64,000 nt of DNA, taken from the NCBI GenBank assembly GCA_019245575.1, contig JAFARE010000001.1, forward strand, positions 1 to 64,000. Direction: 5' to 3'. The notes beneath the pieces are model-generated. The model did no database searches and was not told the DNA's origin. It saw only the letters and a list, made by a program, of their open reading frames with translations. Within the stretch, counting starts at the first letter, position 1; each line of letters starts with the position of its first letter. Source of the DNA: Candidatus Dormiibacterota bacterium. Lineage in GTDB: Bacteria; Chloroflexota; Dormibacteria; Aeolococcales; Aeolococcaceae. A program made the position numbers and the translations under genes. This document shows positions 54,556 to 63,933 of this stretch, piece by piece.

Positions 54556-55832
54556 TACGACGTGCCCGACTCCCACGAGCTGAGGTACGACTGCTGCTCC
54601 GCCGTCAGCGTGTCGATGGCGATGCCCATCGCCGTCAGCTTCAGCCGCGCGACCTCGCTGTCGATCTCAGGGGGCACGTCGTGCACCCGCCGCTCCAGCG
54701 ACGCGTGGTTGCGCGCCACGTACTCGGCGCAGAGCGCCTGGTTGGCGAAGCTCATGTCCATGACCGCCGCGGGGTGACCTTCGGCAGCCGCCAGGTTGAG
54801 CAGCCGTCCCTCCGCGAGCACGTGGACCGTGCGGCCGTTTCGCAGGCGGTGCGACTGCACGAACTGCCGTGGCGCGCTCACATGCGTGGAGAGGTCGTCG
54901 AGCGCGGCGAGGTTGATCTCGTCGTTGAAGTGGCCGCTGTTGGCCACGATCGCGCCGTCCTTGAACGCTTCGATGTGGGATCGGTCCACGACGTTGATGT
55001 CGCCGGTGACCGTGATCACGATGTCCGCTTCCGGCGCCGCATCCTGCAGCGGCATCACACGGTATCCGTCCATCACCGCTTCAAGGGCGCGCGTGGGATC
55101 GACCTCGGTCACAACCACGTGCGCGCCGAGCCCCGCGGCCCTGCTGGCCAGACCGCGGCCGCACCAGCCGTAGCCACAGACGACGACCGTCTTGCCGGCC
55201 AGCAGCACGTTGGTGGCGCGGATGAGCCCGTCGATCGTGCTCTGGCCGGTGCCATAGCGGTTGTCGAAGAGATGCTTGGTCAGCGCCTCGTTGACGGCGA
55301 TGATGGGAAAGCGCAGCGCGCCGTCTCGTGCCATGGCGCGCAGCCGGATCACGCCCGTCGTGGTCTCCTCTGTGCCCGCAAGCACGGTGTCGAGGAGGTC
55401 CTGCCGCCCCTTGTGCAGCTCTGCGACGAGGTCGGCGCCGTCGTCCATCGTCAGCTGCGGCCGCACCTCCAGCGCGGATTGGATGTGGCCGTAGTAGCGC
55501 GCTGAGTCCTCGCCCTTGACGGCGAAGGTGGGGATGCCGTGGCTGCGGGTCAGCGCGGCGGCGACGGCGTCCTGCGTGGACAGGGGGTTGCTCGCGCAGA
55601 GGCGCAGCTCTGCGCCGCCGGCTTTCAGCGTGATGGCGAGATTGGCCGTTTCGCTGGTGACGTGGAGGCAGCCGGCCATGCGCATTCCCTCGAGGGGACG
55701 GTCCCGCTCGAAGCGCTCCCTGATGAGGCGCAGCACCGGCATCTCCCGCCCGGCCCACTCGATCAGGCGCTCGCCCTCGGGAGCCAGGCTGGGGTCGGCA
55801 ACGTCGTAGTCCGCCGACCGCGTCGTGCTCAC
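54555..55832 (-). CDS. ahcY: S-adenosylhomocysteinase
   Basis: A 425-residue enzyme: [20 protein letters not shown] at the N-terminus, [28 protein letters not shown] (catalytic Lys/Asp region), the NAD loop [21 protein letters not shown], and [14 protein letters not shown]. It lacks the roughly 40-residue insertion of the longer bacterial form, as in archaeal-type enzymes. It cleaves S-adenosylhomocysteine to adenosine and homocysteine, relieving product inhibition of methyltransferases. GTG 55832 follows a TAGCAT -10 by 6 bases. Confidence 0.96.
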   Translation of the reverse strand: MSTTRSADYDVADPSLAPEGERLIEWAGREMPVLRLIRERFERDRPLEGMRMAGCLHVTSETANLAITLKAGGAELRLCASNPLSTQDAVAAALTRSHGIPTFAVKGEDSARYYGHIQSALEVRPQLTMDDGADLVAELHKGRQDLLDTVLAGTEETTTGVIRLRAMARDGALRFPIIAVNEALTKHLFDNRYGTGQSTIDGLIRATNVLLAGKTVVVCGYGWCGRGLASRAAGLGAHVVVTEVDPTRALEAVMDGYRVMPLQDAAPEADIVITVTGDINVVDRSHIEAFKDGAIVANSGHFNDEINLAALDDLSTHVSAPRQFVQSHRLRNGRTVHVLAEGRLLNLAAAEGHPAAVMDMSFANQALCAEYVARNHASLERRVHDVPPEIDSEVARLKLTAMGIAIDTLTAEQQSYLSSWESGTS

Positions 55833-55838
55833 GCGAGG

Positions 55839-55844
55839 ATGCTA
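55839..55844 (-). promoter_or_regulatory. -10 hexamer TAGCAT, leaderless start of ahcY
   Basis: TAGCAT ends 6 bases before GTG 55832. The opposite-strand GT4 gene starts only 26 bases away with TCTAAT at 55845-55850 upstream, a weaker -10. Confidence 0.55.
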
Positions 55845-55857
55845 TCTAATCGACGCG

Positions 55858-57006
55858 ATGACCCGCGCCAGCCTGTTTATCGACGCGAAGGTCATGTCGC
55901 AAGCCAGGGTGAGCGGCATCGGCCATGCCGTGCGCGGCCTGGTGCGCGCGCTCCAGGACGACGCGGACGCGCGCGCGCGGTTTCGCATGCGCCTGCTCGC
56001 GCCGCTCGACGGGCACGCGCGCCTGCGCAGCCTCGGCCTCGACCATGTGGAGTACGTGCGTCTTCCCCTGCCCATCCGCGGCTGGGACCGCTGGCCCTCG
56101 CTCCCCTGGCTGCCGCCCCTGGACGCGATGGTGGGGCGAGGCACGTTTGTGTTCCCCCACTACGGCAACTGGCCGCTGCGCTCGTCTCCGTCGTTGACGT
56201 TCGTGCACGACCTCGCCTTCCTCCGCCACCCTGAGACAGTCGGCGGAAACCTCGACCTGCTGACGCGCAACATGCGCCGCTGGCTGGAACGCACGACAGC
56301 CGTCGCCACGGTCTCCGACTTCTCACGCGGCGAGATCGTGGAGCTGTTGCAGGTGTCGCCAGAGCGTGTCTTCGTCGTTCCGTGGGGAGTGGACCGCAGT
56401 CTGTTCCACCCGCGCGCCGGCGACGACGCGCAGCGGTTGCGCATCGCCCTCGGTTTGCCAGAACGATATGTTCTGTATCTCGGCAACTTCGAGCCGCGCA
56501 AGAACCTCCTCCGCCTGGTCGCGGCGTATCGCGCGCTGCCGGTGGCGCTGCGCCGTGAGCATGCGCTCGTCCTCGCGGGCGGCCATGCATGGCGCGACGA
56601 GGAGATCGCCGAATCGATCGCGGAGGCGCAGGCGGCGGGCGAGCGGGTGGTGCGACCGACCCGCCACGTCGCGGACGACGAGCTGCCGCTGCTGGTCGGC
56701 GGCGCGTCGCTTCTCGCCCAGCCGTCGCTGTACGAGGGCTTCGGCATCGCTCCGCTCCAGGCCATGGCGTGCGGCGTTCCGGTGCTGGCCGGGGCCAACT
56801 CGGCGCAACCGGAGGTGGGCGGCGACGCCGCGGTGTACGTCGATGCCGGCAGCGTCGACGACATCACGAGCGGGATGCACGCCGCTCTGACGGATGAAGC
56901 GCTGCGGGCCACGCTGATCGCTCGTGGAGAGCGGCGCGCTGCCGGGTTCGACTGGAGTCGGAGCGTCGCCGCGCTGCTCCAGGCTGTCGATGCTCTGGCG
57001 GCATAA
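55858..57006 (+). CDS. GT4-family glycosyltransferase
   Basis: A 382-residue GT-B protein: IDAKVMSQARVSGIGHAVRGLVRAL, FPHYGNWPLRSSPSLTFVHDLAF, then the donor domain YVLYLGNFEPRKNLLRLVAAY and LAQPSLYEGFGIAPLQAMACGVPVLA with the E-x7-E pair intact. The layout is like WbaZ/WsaF-type mannosyl or rhamnosyl transferases. It is followed 30 bases on by gmd, so GDP-mannose or a derived deoxysugar is a plausible donor. Confidence 0.92.
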   Translation: MTRASLFIDAKVMSQARVSGIGHAVRGLVRALQDDADARARFRMRLLAPLDGHARLRSLGLDHVEYVRLPLPIRGWDRWPSLPWLPPLDAMVGRGTFVFPHYGNWPLRSSPSLTFVHDLAFLRHPETVGGNLDLLTRNMRRWLERTTAVATVSDFSRGEIVELLQVSPERVFVVPWGVDRSLFHPRAGDDAQRLRIALGLPERYVLYLGNFEPRKNLLRLVAAYRALPVALRREHALVLAGGHAWRDEEIAESIAEAQAAGERVVRPTRHVADDELPLLVGGASLLAQPSLYEGFGIAPLQAMACGVPVLAGANSAQPEVGGDAAVYVDAGSVDDITSGMHAALTDEALRATLIARGERRAAGFDWSRSVAALLQAVDALAA

Positions 57007-57036
57007 TGGGGCCGCCCGGCGGCCATTGGAGGAAGC

Positions 57037-58026
<990 letters not shown>

Positions 58027-58043
58027 CGCGCGCGGCGACCGGC

Positions 58044-58958
58044 ATGGCGTCACGCGTCCCCCCGCGAGCGCGCGACTTCAGCCTCGCCGACCTGGGCCGC
58101 CTCGACGCGGCGGCGCTGCGCACGCTGCTGGATCCCGCCGACGGGGGCGTCAGCCCGGAGTTGCTGGGCGTGGCGCTGCGCGGCTGCGACGCCACGCTGG
58201 TGTCGAAGGTGCGGCGGGCGCTGCCGCGCAGTGCGCTCGCTGTGATGGATGCACGCGCATCCGATCCCGTGTCTGAGGAGCAGGTGCGGAGCGCGAGGAC
58301 GGACGTGGTGGGCCAGCTGTTCTGGCCGCTGCTGTACTGGTGCGAGCCGGACGAGTACGACGAGCTCATCAGCGGTGAGCGCATCAACCAGCGCTTGCTC
58401 GACGAGATCGACCTCGATGCGCGGGTGGTGTGCGACATCGGTACGGGCACCGGGAGGTTCGCGCTCCCCGCCGCGCGCCACGCGCGCCGCGTGATCGCCG
58501 TCGATCTCGTCCCCCAGCTGCTGCGCATCCTCGAGAAGCGAGCTCGGGAAGCGCGGCTCACGAACATCGAGACGGTGCGCGCGCCGTTCCAGCGCCTGCC
58601 GCTCGCCGACGCCAGCGTCGACGTCGCGGTGGCGTGCTCCTCGTTCACCACGCATGGGCCGCACGGCGGCGCCCGCGCGCTGGCCGAGGCGGAGCGCATC
58701 GTGCGAACCGGCGGCGACGTCGTGGTGATCTGGCCCCAGAACGTGCGCTGGCTGCTCGACCGCGGCTTCAGCTACATCGCAGTGCACTCCGACGACTCCA
58801 TGCACTTCCGCGATGTCCCCACCGCCGAGCGCCTCTGCGCGCGCTACTACTCCGCTGCGGCCGCCCGCTGGGTGCGCGATCACGATCGCGCGGACGTGCC
58901 ATATGCGGTACTCGGCGTCACGCCACCCAGCGACTTATGTTTGAAGCGTATGAAGTAG
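58044..58958 (+). CDS. Class I SAM-dependent methyltransferase
   Basis: 304 residues. The N-terminal 125 residues are helical without known fold. The methyltransferase core follows: VCDIGTGTGRFALPAARHARRVIAVDL (SAM loop), a second acidic strand, and SVDVAVACSSFTTHGPH. A C-terminal segment FSYIAVHSDDSMHFRDVP may bind the acceptor. It follows gmd and probably methylates a sugar or lipid intermediate of the glycan; the substrate is unknown. Confidence 0.85.
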   Translation: MASRVPPRARDFSLADLGRLDAAALRTLLDPADGGVSPELLGVALRGCDATLVSKVRRALPRSALAVMDARASDPVSEEQVRSARTDVVGQLFWPLLYWCEPDEYDELISGERINQRLLDEIDLDARVVCDIGTGTGRFALPAARHARRVIAVDLVPQLLRILEKRAREARLTNIETVRAPFQRLPLADASVDVAVACSSFTTHGPHGGARALAEAERIVRTGGDVVVIWPQNVRWLLDRGFSYIAVHSDDSMHFRDVPTAERLCARYYSAAAARWVRDHDRADVPYAVLGVTPPSDLCLKRMK

Positions 58959-58987
58959 CCGGATCAGCGAAAAGGGGACTCCCCGAG

Positions 58988-59178
58988 TCGCGGCATACCG
59001 GCGGCATGGTGGAGCGCGACCGTCACGGAGGCGAGCCGGCCCGGCTCGGAGCGCAGGGCGAGCCGAGTGTCGAGCCGCGAGGCGGCCAGAAATGGGTCGT
59101 CACGAAATCGCAGACTTCGTGGGGTGAACGGCCGCCTCGACGGCGTGTCGCACGCAACGTGCCGCCGGTGTGCCGCGA
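58988..59178 (+). other. Large palindromic intergenic element D
   Basis: Between the stops of the convergent methyltransferase and CESA-like genes. Arms 58988-59006 and 59160-59178 are complementary at 18 of 19 positions, and the remaining pair is G-T, which is allowed in RNA. Internal hairpins are CGAGCCG-gcc-CGGCTCG, CGAGGCGGCC with GGCCGCCTCG, and an apical CACGAA...TTCGTG. It lacks the GGACCR loop, so it is a separate type. The rest of the 233-base gap holds no gene. Confidence 0.5.
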
Positions 59179-59191
59179 CATATAGGCGAGC

Positions 59192-60724
59192 TCATTCTTT
59201 TTCGGTGATCCGGTACTCCAAATATGCGCCAAACATAAGTCGCGTCTGCGCCTCCAGCGCCGGTATCACGCTGAGGGCGAGTCCGACGATCGGGTAGAGG
59301 AACAGCTGGAGGTCGGCCCAGCGGCGCCGCCACCAGGGCCAGTCCGCGGGCTTGGGGCACATGCGGCGGTCAACCTGGATCAGCCGGATGGTGTTGGCCA
59401 GCGTGATGGTGAGGATGCCCGACGTCAGCAGCCCGATGAGGAAGGCCGCCGTGGAGAGGCTGTAATCGAGGTCGATGAAGGCGGGGAGCGCACCACCGAA
59501 GAAGAGCAGCAACGGCAGCGTCGCCCAGGTGAGGTGGTTGAAGATCAGCTGCAGGAAGCGCCGCGCGCGGAGGCGCCATGGGATCTCTGGGTGGCGTAGG
59601 ATTCGCGTTGTCACGTAAGGGATATCGGTCGCGCCCCAGGCCCAGCGCTTGATCTGGTTGTACTGTGACACGTGGGTGCTGGTGTAGTCCCGCGCGCGCG
59701 GCGCGTCGCCCAGAACGGGCAGGAACGCGGGGCGGACGTTCAGGCGCGCGCCCACGCGGAAGAACGCCTTCCAGAAGAACCGTGAGTCCTCGGGGATGAC
59801 GTCGGAGTCCCAGTAGCCGACGTCCGACAGCAGGTCCATGGACATCGAGTACGAGGAGAACATCACGAGGCGGTGCGGGTTCTGGTGCAGGTACATCTGC
59901 CATTGCGTTGCCGCGGTGGCCATCACGCGCACCGCAGCCGGAACGCGCCACATGTTGTTGAGGAACACCGGCACCGGCTGCCAGATCGACGTCAGGCGGT
60001 CGCCCGCCTCGCAGAACTGGGCCGTGATGTACGCGAAGTACTCGGGGTGCAGGCGGAAGTCCGAGTCCAAATCGGTCACCACGGTGCGAGAGGGGTCGAG
60101 CCCCAACTCGTCGCAGGCGCGGCGCAGCATGGGGCCGCCGTACGCCATCGCCGCCGACTTGCCCACCACGATGCCCGGAAGCAGCGGATCGCGTATGTGG
60201 ATGAAGGCGCGAAACCTGCCCTCGAACTCCTCGCGCAAGCGGTTGACGTTGTCGATGCCACCCTCGTCGGTGGCGCGCGTGATGACAGCGCACACGCGCT
60301 GCTGCACCGGGTAGTTCTGGCTCGCCAGCGCGTCGACGGTGGCGCGCAGCACCTCGTACCGCTCCGTGTACGTCGGGATCAGCGCGCAGTGCACGATCTC
60401 GGTGGGTCGCGGGTGGCCCGCGGGCAGCGCCTCCTCGATCGCCTCACAGCGAGCCCACCAGTCCTGGGCGGCGGTGCGCTCCATTTCGCGTTGGGATCGC
60501 CGTACGCATCGCACCGTGTACCCGGTGCGCAGCAGCCAGTACACGTCGAGCACGACGGCCGCGACACCCAGGATCCACAACTGCCCCGGATCGTTCAGGC
60601 GGATGGCGAAGGCCGTCAGCACCGGGACCAGCAGCACGAACCACGTGAGCGCGCCGGGCAGGATCTCGAGGAGGCGCTGCTGGGTGCGCGAAGAAGGCGC
60701 GAACCCGCGCAGGAGCGCGATCAT
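59192..60724 (-). CDS. CESA-like membrane GT2 glycosyltransferase
   Basis: 510 residues: two N-terminal helices, a GT-A domain (CALIPTYTERYEVLRATVDAL; TVVTDLDSDFRLHPEY with the DxD; EDSRFFWKAFFRVG; and QIKRWAWGATD, matching the Q-x-x-R-W acceptor motif), then four C-terminal helices. This is the layout of processive cellulose/hyaluronan-synthase-like enzymes, which polymerise and extrude a glycan. No PilZ domain or BcsB partner is nearby, so the product is open. TAGACT ends 10 bases before ATG 60724. Confidence 0.9.
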   Translation of the reverse strand: MIALLRGFAPSSRTQQRLLEILPGALTWFVLLVPVLTAFAIRLNDPGQLWILGVAAVVLDVYWLLRTGYTVRCVRRSQREMERTAAQDWWARCEAIEEALPAGHPRPTEIVHCALIPTYTERYEVLRATVDALASQNYPVQQRVCAVITRATDEGGIDNVNRLREEFEGRFRAFIHIRDPLLPGIVVGKSAAMAYGGPMLRRACDELGLDPSRTVVTDLDSDFRLHPEYFAYITAQFCEAGDRLTSIWQPVPVFLNNMWRVPAAVRVMATAATQWQMYLHQNPHRLVMFSSYSMSMDLLSDVGYWDSDVIPEDSRFFWKAFFRVGARLNVRPAFLPVLGDAPRARDYTSTHVSQYNQIKRWAWGATDIPYVTTRILRHPEIPWRLRARRFLQLIFNHLTWATLPLLLFFGGALPAFIDLDYSLSTAAFLIGLLTSGILTITLANTIRLIQVDRRMCPKPADWPWWRRRWADLQLFLYPIVGLALSVIPALEAQTRLMFGAYLEYRITEKE

Positions 60725-60761
60725 GCTCCACTGCAGTCTAAACGCAGCGACCAGGAGACCC

Positions 60762-62066
60762 ATGCCGAAAGAACGAGAGCAGAACAAGGCGCCGGACGAC
60801 GCCGACGAGGCTGAGGAAGAGCAGGAATCGGACGAATCGGACATCGACCTCGAAGCGGTGCAGGAGGGCTCGGACGACGACGAGTCCGACGGTGACATCG
60901 AAGAGGAAGACGACGAGGACGACGAGGACGACGAGGACGAGGAGGAGCAGAAGCCCGAGGAGCCTCGGCGCGCCCCTGCCGCCGTCGCGCCCCCGGTCGC
61001 GCGGCCGCAGCCGGGCCGGCCCCCGAGCGCGCGTGAGGAGCCGCCTCCACCGTTCGCGACCGGCGAACGCGTCATCCTGATCCAGAACACGCGCCCGCGC
61101 ACCGGCACCCCCATCGGTGACTACCCGGTGGGCACGCACGGACGTGTCGAAACGGTGCTGAGTCAGACGGCCATCGTTCGATTCGACAGCGCCCCCGACA
61201 CCAAGGAGGTGGTGGCGTTCACGTGCCTGAAGTCGGCGGAGACGCCCGAGCGCGCCGCTGAGCTGCTCCGGCTGATGCTGGAGCCGCGGACGGCGGTGCC
61301 CGAACGCGTCGCCGCCGCCGCATCCGATGGCAGAGACGGAGCCGGGCCCCGCAGCGGCGACGCCACCGGTCCTCGCGGCGACGGGCGCGCGGCCGCGCCC
61401 CGTCCAGCGCCGGCCCCGGCTGCTCCGGCGCCGCGCCCGGCTCCAGCCGCCCAGCAGACGGCGGCGCCTCCGCCCAAGCCCCGGCCCGCGCCCGCCCCTG
61501 CCAAGGCCGCGGCGGCAGCCAAGACGGCGCCGGCGCGTCCTGCCGTCAAACCCCAGGCGAAGCAGCAGCCCGCCAAACCCACGGCCAAGCCCGTCGCGAA
61601 GAAGGCGCCGGCCAAGGCGCAGCCGGCGGTGAAGGCCAAGCCGGCTGCCAAGGCTAAGGCGGCACCGGCAAAGAAAACCCCGGCAAAGACAGTCGCCCGA
61701 GGCGCTGCCGTGAAGCAGACGCAACGAGCCGCCAAGGCGGCGCCCAAGAAGACCACGGCGAAGGCCGCGGCGAAGCCCGCCGCCCGAGGCAAGGCCCCGG
61801 CGCGGAAGGCGCCGGCACGCGCCGCGAAACCTGCGGTCCGGAGCGCCGCCAAGACGGCGGCCAAGAAGGCGGCGGCGAAGCCTGCAACGAAGCGCGCCTC
61901 GGCGCCGAAGCGGACGGCCAAGGCGGCTGCCTCGCGCCGCCCGGTTGCCAAGCCCGCCGCCAAGAAGGCGACGAAAGCGCCGGCGCGCAGTGCGCCGAAG
62001 TCCAAGGCCAAGACGCCGGCTCGGGGCAAGGCGCCGTCGCGCTCATCCGGCCGCCGCGGCGGCTGA
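60762..62066 (+). CDS. Acidic N-terminus, SH3/KOW-like domain and histone-H1-like Lys/Ala/Pro tail
   Basis: 434 residues in three distinct parts. Residues 1-67 are Asp/Glu runs. Residues about 98-160 form a small beta domain (FATGERVILIQNTRPRTG, YPVGTHGRVETVLSQTAIVRF) like a KOW/SH3 barrel. Residues 235-434 are an AKKAPAK/AKPAAK-type tail like histone H1, Hc1/Hc2 or the mycobacterial HupB tail. The tail should bind DNA non-specifically. The acidic head could shield it or regulate binding. Repeats in the tail make length variation likely. An AGGAGA ribosome site precedes ATG 60762. Confidence 0.8.
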   Translation: MPKEREQNKAPDDADEAEEEQESDESDIDLEAVQEGSDDDESDGDIEEEDDEDDEDDEDEEEQKPEEPRRAPAAVAPPVARPQPGRPPSAREEPPPPFATGERVILIQNTRPRTGTPIGDYPVGTHGRVETVLSQTAIVRFDSAPDTKEVVAFTCLKSAETPERAAELLRLMLEPRTAVPERVAAAASDGRDGAGPRSGDATGPRGDGRAAAPRPAPAPAAPAPRPAPAAQQTAAPPPKPRPAPAPAKAAAAAKTAPARPAVKPQAKQQPAKPTAKPVAKKAPAKAQPAVKAKPAAKAKAAPAKKTPAKTVARGAAVKQTQRAAKAAPKKTTAKAAAKPAARGKAPARKAPARAAKPAVRSAAKTAAKKAAAKPATKRASAPKRTAKAAASRRPVAKPAAKKATKAPARSAPKSKAKTPARGKAPSRSSGRRGG

Positions 62067-62077
62067 GCGAGGCTCGC

Positions 62078-62764
62078 TCAGCCGTAGACGCCGCGGTACG
62101 CGGGCGGCAGCAGCGCGGCGATGCGCGCGGCGACCTCATCCGCGATTGCGCGATCGTCAGCCCGCCCTGAGGGCGGTGCCAGCTCGAACGCCTCGCCGAA
62201 CTGCACGGTGACGGGTACGCGGCGGGGCAGATGCGCGCCGCGCCGGAGCGCGCGCTCCGTCCCCCACACCGCCACCGGGAGCAGGCGCGCTCCCGAGCGC
62301 CGCGCCAGAAAACCGATGCCTGCCTCCGCGCGTTTCATGCCCGGCGACGCTGCGCGCGTGCCCTCGACAAAGATGAGCACGCGCCCGCGCCTGGCGAGGA
62401 TGTCGAGCGTGGTGCGCAGCGCCCACCGGTCGGGCGCGCCTCGGTCGACGGGATAACAGTTGCAGCCACCGAGGATCCACGCGGTGGCGGGATTCGAATA
62501 GAGCTCGCGCTTCGCCATGCAGAACATCGTGCCCGGCGCGTAGCCGCCGAACAGGAATGCATCCACGTTGCTCAGGTGGTTGCACACCATGAGCATCGGA
62601 CCGTCGAGCGGCACATTCTCCATGCCGCGCACCTGCAGTCCAGCGCCGAACCACGCGCGCAGCACAGCGCGGCTGAGGAACGACACCACACGGTAGCGCC
62701 ATGGCCTGTGCCCGTCGTTGCGCACCGGGAAGGGATCAGGAAAGCCGCGAAGACGCCCGCTCAC
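62078..62764 (-). CDS. plsC: 1-acyl-sn-glycerol-3-phosphate acyltransferase
   Basis: A 228-residue PlsC-type protein. NHLSNVDAF (HX4D catalytic motif, His and Asp), an intermediate GTMFCMAKREL block, FVEGTRAASPGM (substrate phosphate site; usually FPEGTR), and LPVAVWGTE follow in the family order. It acylates lysophosphatidic acid at the inner membrane. GTG 62764 follows a TACGAT at 9 bases; an in-frame TTG at 62806 is upstream of it. Confidence 0.9.
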   Translation of the reverse strand: MSGRLRGFPDPFPVRNDGHRPWRYRVVSFLSRAVLRAWFGAGLQVRGMENVPLDGPMLMVCNHLSNVDAFLFGGYAPGTMFCMAKRELYSNPATAWILGGCNCYPVDRGAPDRWALRTTLDILARRGRVLIFVEGTRAASPGMKRAEAGIGFLARRSGARLLPVAVWGTERALRRGAHLPRRVPVTVQFGEAFELAPPSGRADDRAIADEVAARIAALLPPAYRGVYG

Positions 62765-62801
62765 CGTGGCTGCATCGTAGGGCCCGCGCGTGAAGCGCGC
62801 A

Positions 62802-62807
62802 TACAAT
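62802..62807 (+). promoter_or_regulatory. -10 hexamer TACAAT of tRNA-Lys
   Basis: TACAAT lies 10 bases upstream of the tRNA 5' end. A -35 was not identified, since plsC's promoter region shares the gap. Confidence 0.45.
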
Positions 62808-62817
62808 CACGTCGCTC

Positions 62818-62888
62818 GCCCCCTTAGCTCATCGGTAGAGCAGCCGGCTTTTAACCGGTTGAGGGAGGTTCGATTCCTCCAGGGGGCA
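62818..62888 (+). tRNA. tRNA-Lys (anticodon TTT)
   Basis: Acceptor GCCCCCT/AGGGGGC, D-arm GCTC...GAGC, anticodon loop CTTTTAA with TTT, and T-arm GGAGG-TTCGATT-CCTCC make a full cloverleaf, discriminator A at 62888. CCA is not encoded. The 152 bases that follow (62889-63040) show no gene I can support. Confidence 0.95.
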
Positions 62889-63040
62889 CTCGCGTTTCGT
62901 CGCACTCGCGGTTGCATCGTTGGAGGCATAAGGCGGATCCCGCCTCACCTACTTGCGGAATGGAAGAGTCGGTATGGCCGTGTTCGCTGAGTGCACGTCA
63001 CGGGGCGACCTCACTGCCCCCGGCCGCCACCGTAGCGGCG

Positions 63041-63337
63041 CTAATACACGACGAACACGACCTCTTGGTGTTCGCCAGTCGAGCGCTCGACGAAGAACCG
63101 GGCATTGGGGTCCTCAGCTTGCAGTCTGGCGAAGTAGGCTTCCCGGTTAAGCGCCCGCACGATCACGTCGGTGCGGTTGAGGCCAAGCCGCGTCGCTATA
63201 GCGTCGATGGCCTGGACAAGCAGAGATGGGAGATTGACGTTGACACGGGTAATCGCGACACGCGTGCCGGTGGCCACCTCCGCGGGCTGCCCCTGGCGAT
63301 CGCTTAGGGAGACGTCCATCTCATGCTCCTCTGCCAT
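63041..63337 (-). CDS. Small ribbon-helix-helix-like (CopG/Arc type) protein
   Basis: A 98-residue protein. Residues about 30-70 (RVNVNLPSLLVQAIDAIATR, then LGLNRTDVIVRALNREAYF) match a ribbon-helix-helix DNA-binding unit: a beta strand followed by two helices with Thr-Asp-Val-Ile at the helix cap. A short acidic head and a C-terminal FFVERSTG tail flank it. It could be an antitoxin or island regulator. An ATG further upstream (63412) lies before the promoter and is rejected. Confidence 0.7.
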   Translation of the reverse strand: MAEEHEMDVSLSDRQGQPAEVATGTRVAITRVNVNLPSLLVQAIDAIATRLGLNRTDVIVRALNREAYFARLQAEDPNARFFVERSTGEHQEVVFVVY

Positions 63338-63374
63338 TGAGCCCTCGCTGAGGGCTGAGCCTTGACCGATGTGG

Positions 63375-63403
63375 ATGTTATGCGTATCTCCAGTGCATGT
63401 CAA
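63375..63403 (-). promoter_or_regulatory. Consensus sigma70 promoter TTGACA-17-TAACAT for the RHH gene
   Basis: On the minus strand TTGACA (63403-63398), a 17-bp spacer and TAACAT (63380-63375) form the best -35/-10 pair in the window. It predicts a leader of about 30 bases with GAGGG just before ATG 63337. The rest of the gap 63338-63546 shows nothing else. Confidence 0.7.
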
Positions 63404-63546
63404 GCGCATCATGGGTGTCTCCGTGGGCGTAGTCCTGATTCGCCGGCAGGTCGACCGAGGACTGGGCGCTCCCGGTCCGAGTTGCGGTCAGCCGGCCGTG
63501 CGCTGAGCGATGTGGGCGACCGGCAGCGTCGCTGCGGCACCGGTCA

Positions 63547-63933
63547 GTGACTGGCCCTGGTAGCGGGGGGCCTCCGCCACCCCCACCGGAACCGGTTTCA
63601 ACGGATGCCCGGTTCTGGGCCACCGAAGGTGATCCAACTCAAATGGTCGCCGGCCAACTTGATCAAGAGATACCCACTAGTCGCGGCTACCTCGAAGCGC
63701 AGGAACACACCATTTCCCGGACCACGACCGCGGCGGGCGATACGGTTACCGCGGCAACCGGGATACCTGCTGTGATTGAAGCGGCGGGTCCCTATGTCGT
63801 GGGTTTAGCCGCGATCATCGTCGCAGCAGTACTCCACGACATACACGCCTTGGAACTAATCGGCGGTGGCGTAGCTGGCGGCGCCACGGTATACGGGTTC
63901 AGGAAGCGACGAGGCAGAACGTCGTCGCTCTGA
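63547..63933 (+). CDS. Hypothetical small membrane protein
   Basis: 128 residues from GTG. A Pro-rich head (GGPPPPPPEPVS), a hydrophilic middle with DARFWATEGDP and YLEAQEHTISRTTTAAGDTV, then a hydrophobic region of about 50 residues (VVGLAAIIVAAVLHDIHALELIGGG, probably two helices) ending in basic FRKRRGRTS. No family is recognised. Base composition is somewhat lower in GC than the core genes. The last 67 bases of the window (63934-64000) show no supported feature. Confidence 0.6.
   Translation: MTGPGSGGPPPPPPEPVSTDARFWATEGDPTQMVAGQLDQEIPTSRGYLEAQEHTISRTTTAAGDTVTAATGIPAVIEAAGPYVVGLAAIIVAAVLHDIHALELIGGGVAGGATVYGFRKRRGRTSSL

Noticed and set aside
60725-61114. Poly-Ser frame on the minus strand ahead of the CESA-like gene
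   Set aside because: It is the complement of the Asp/Glu run of the H1-like protein; the CESA-like protein starts at ATG 60724.
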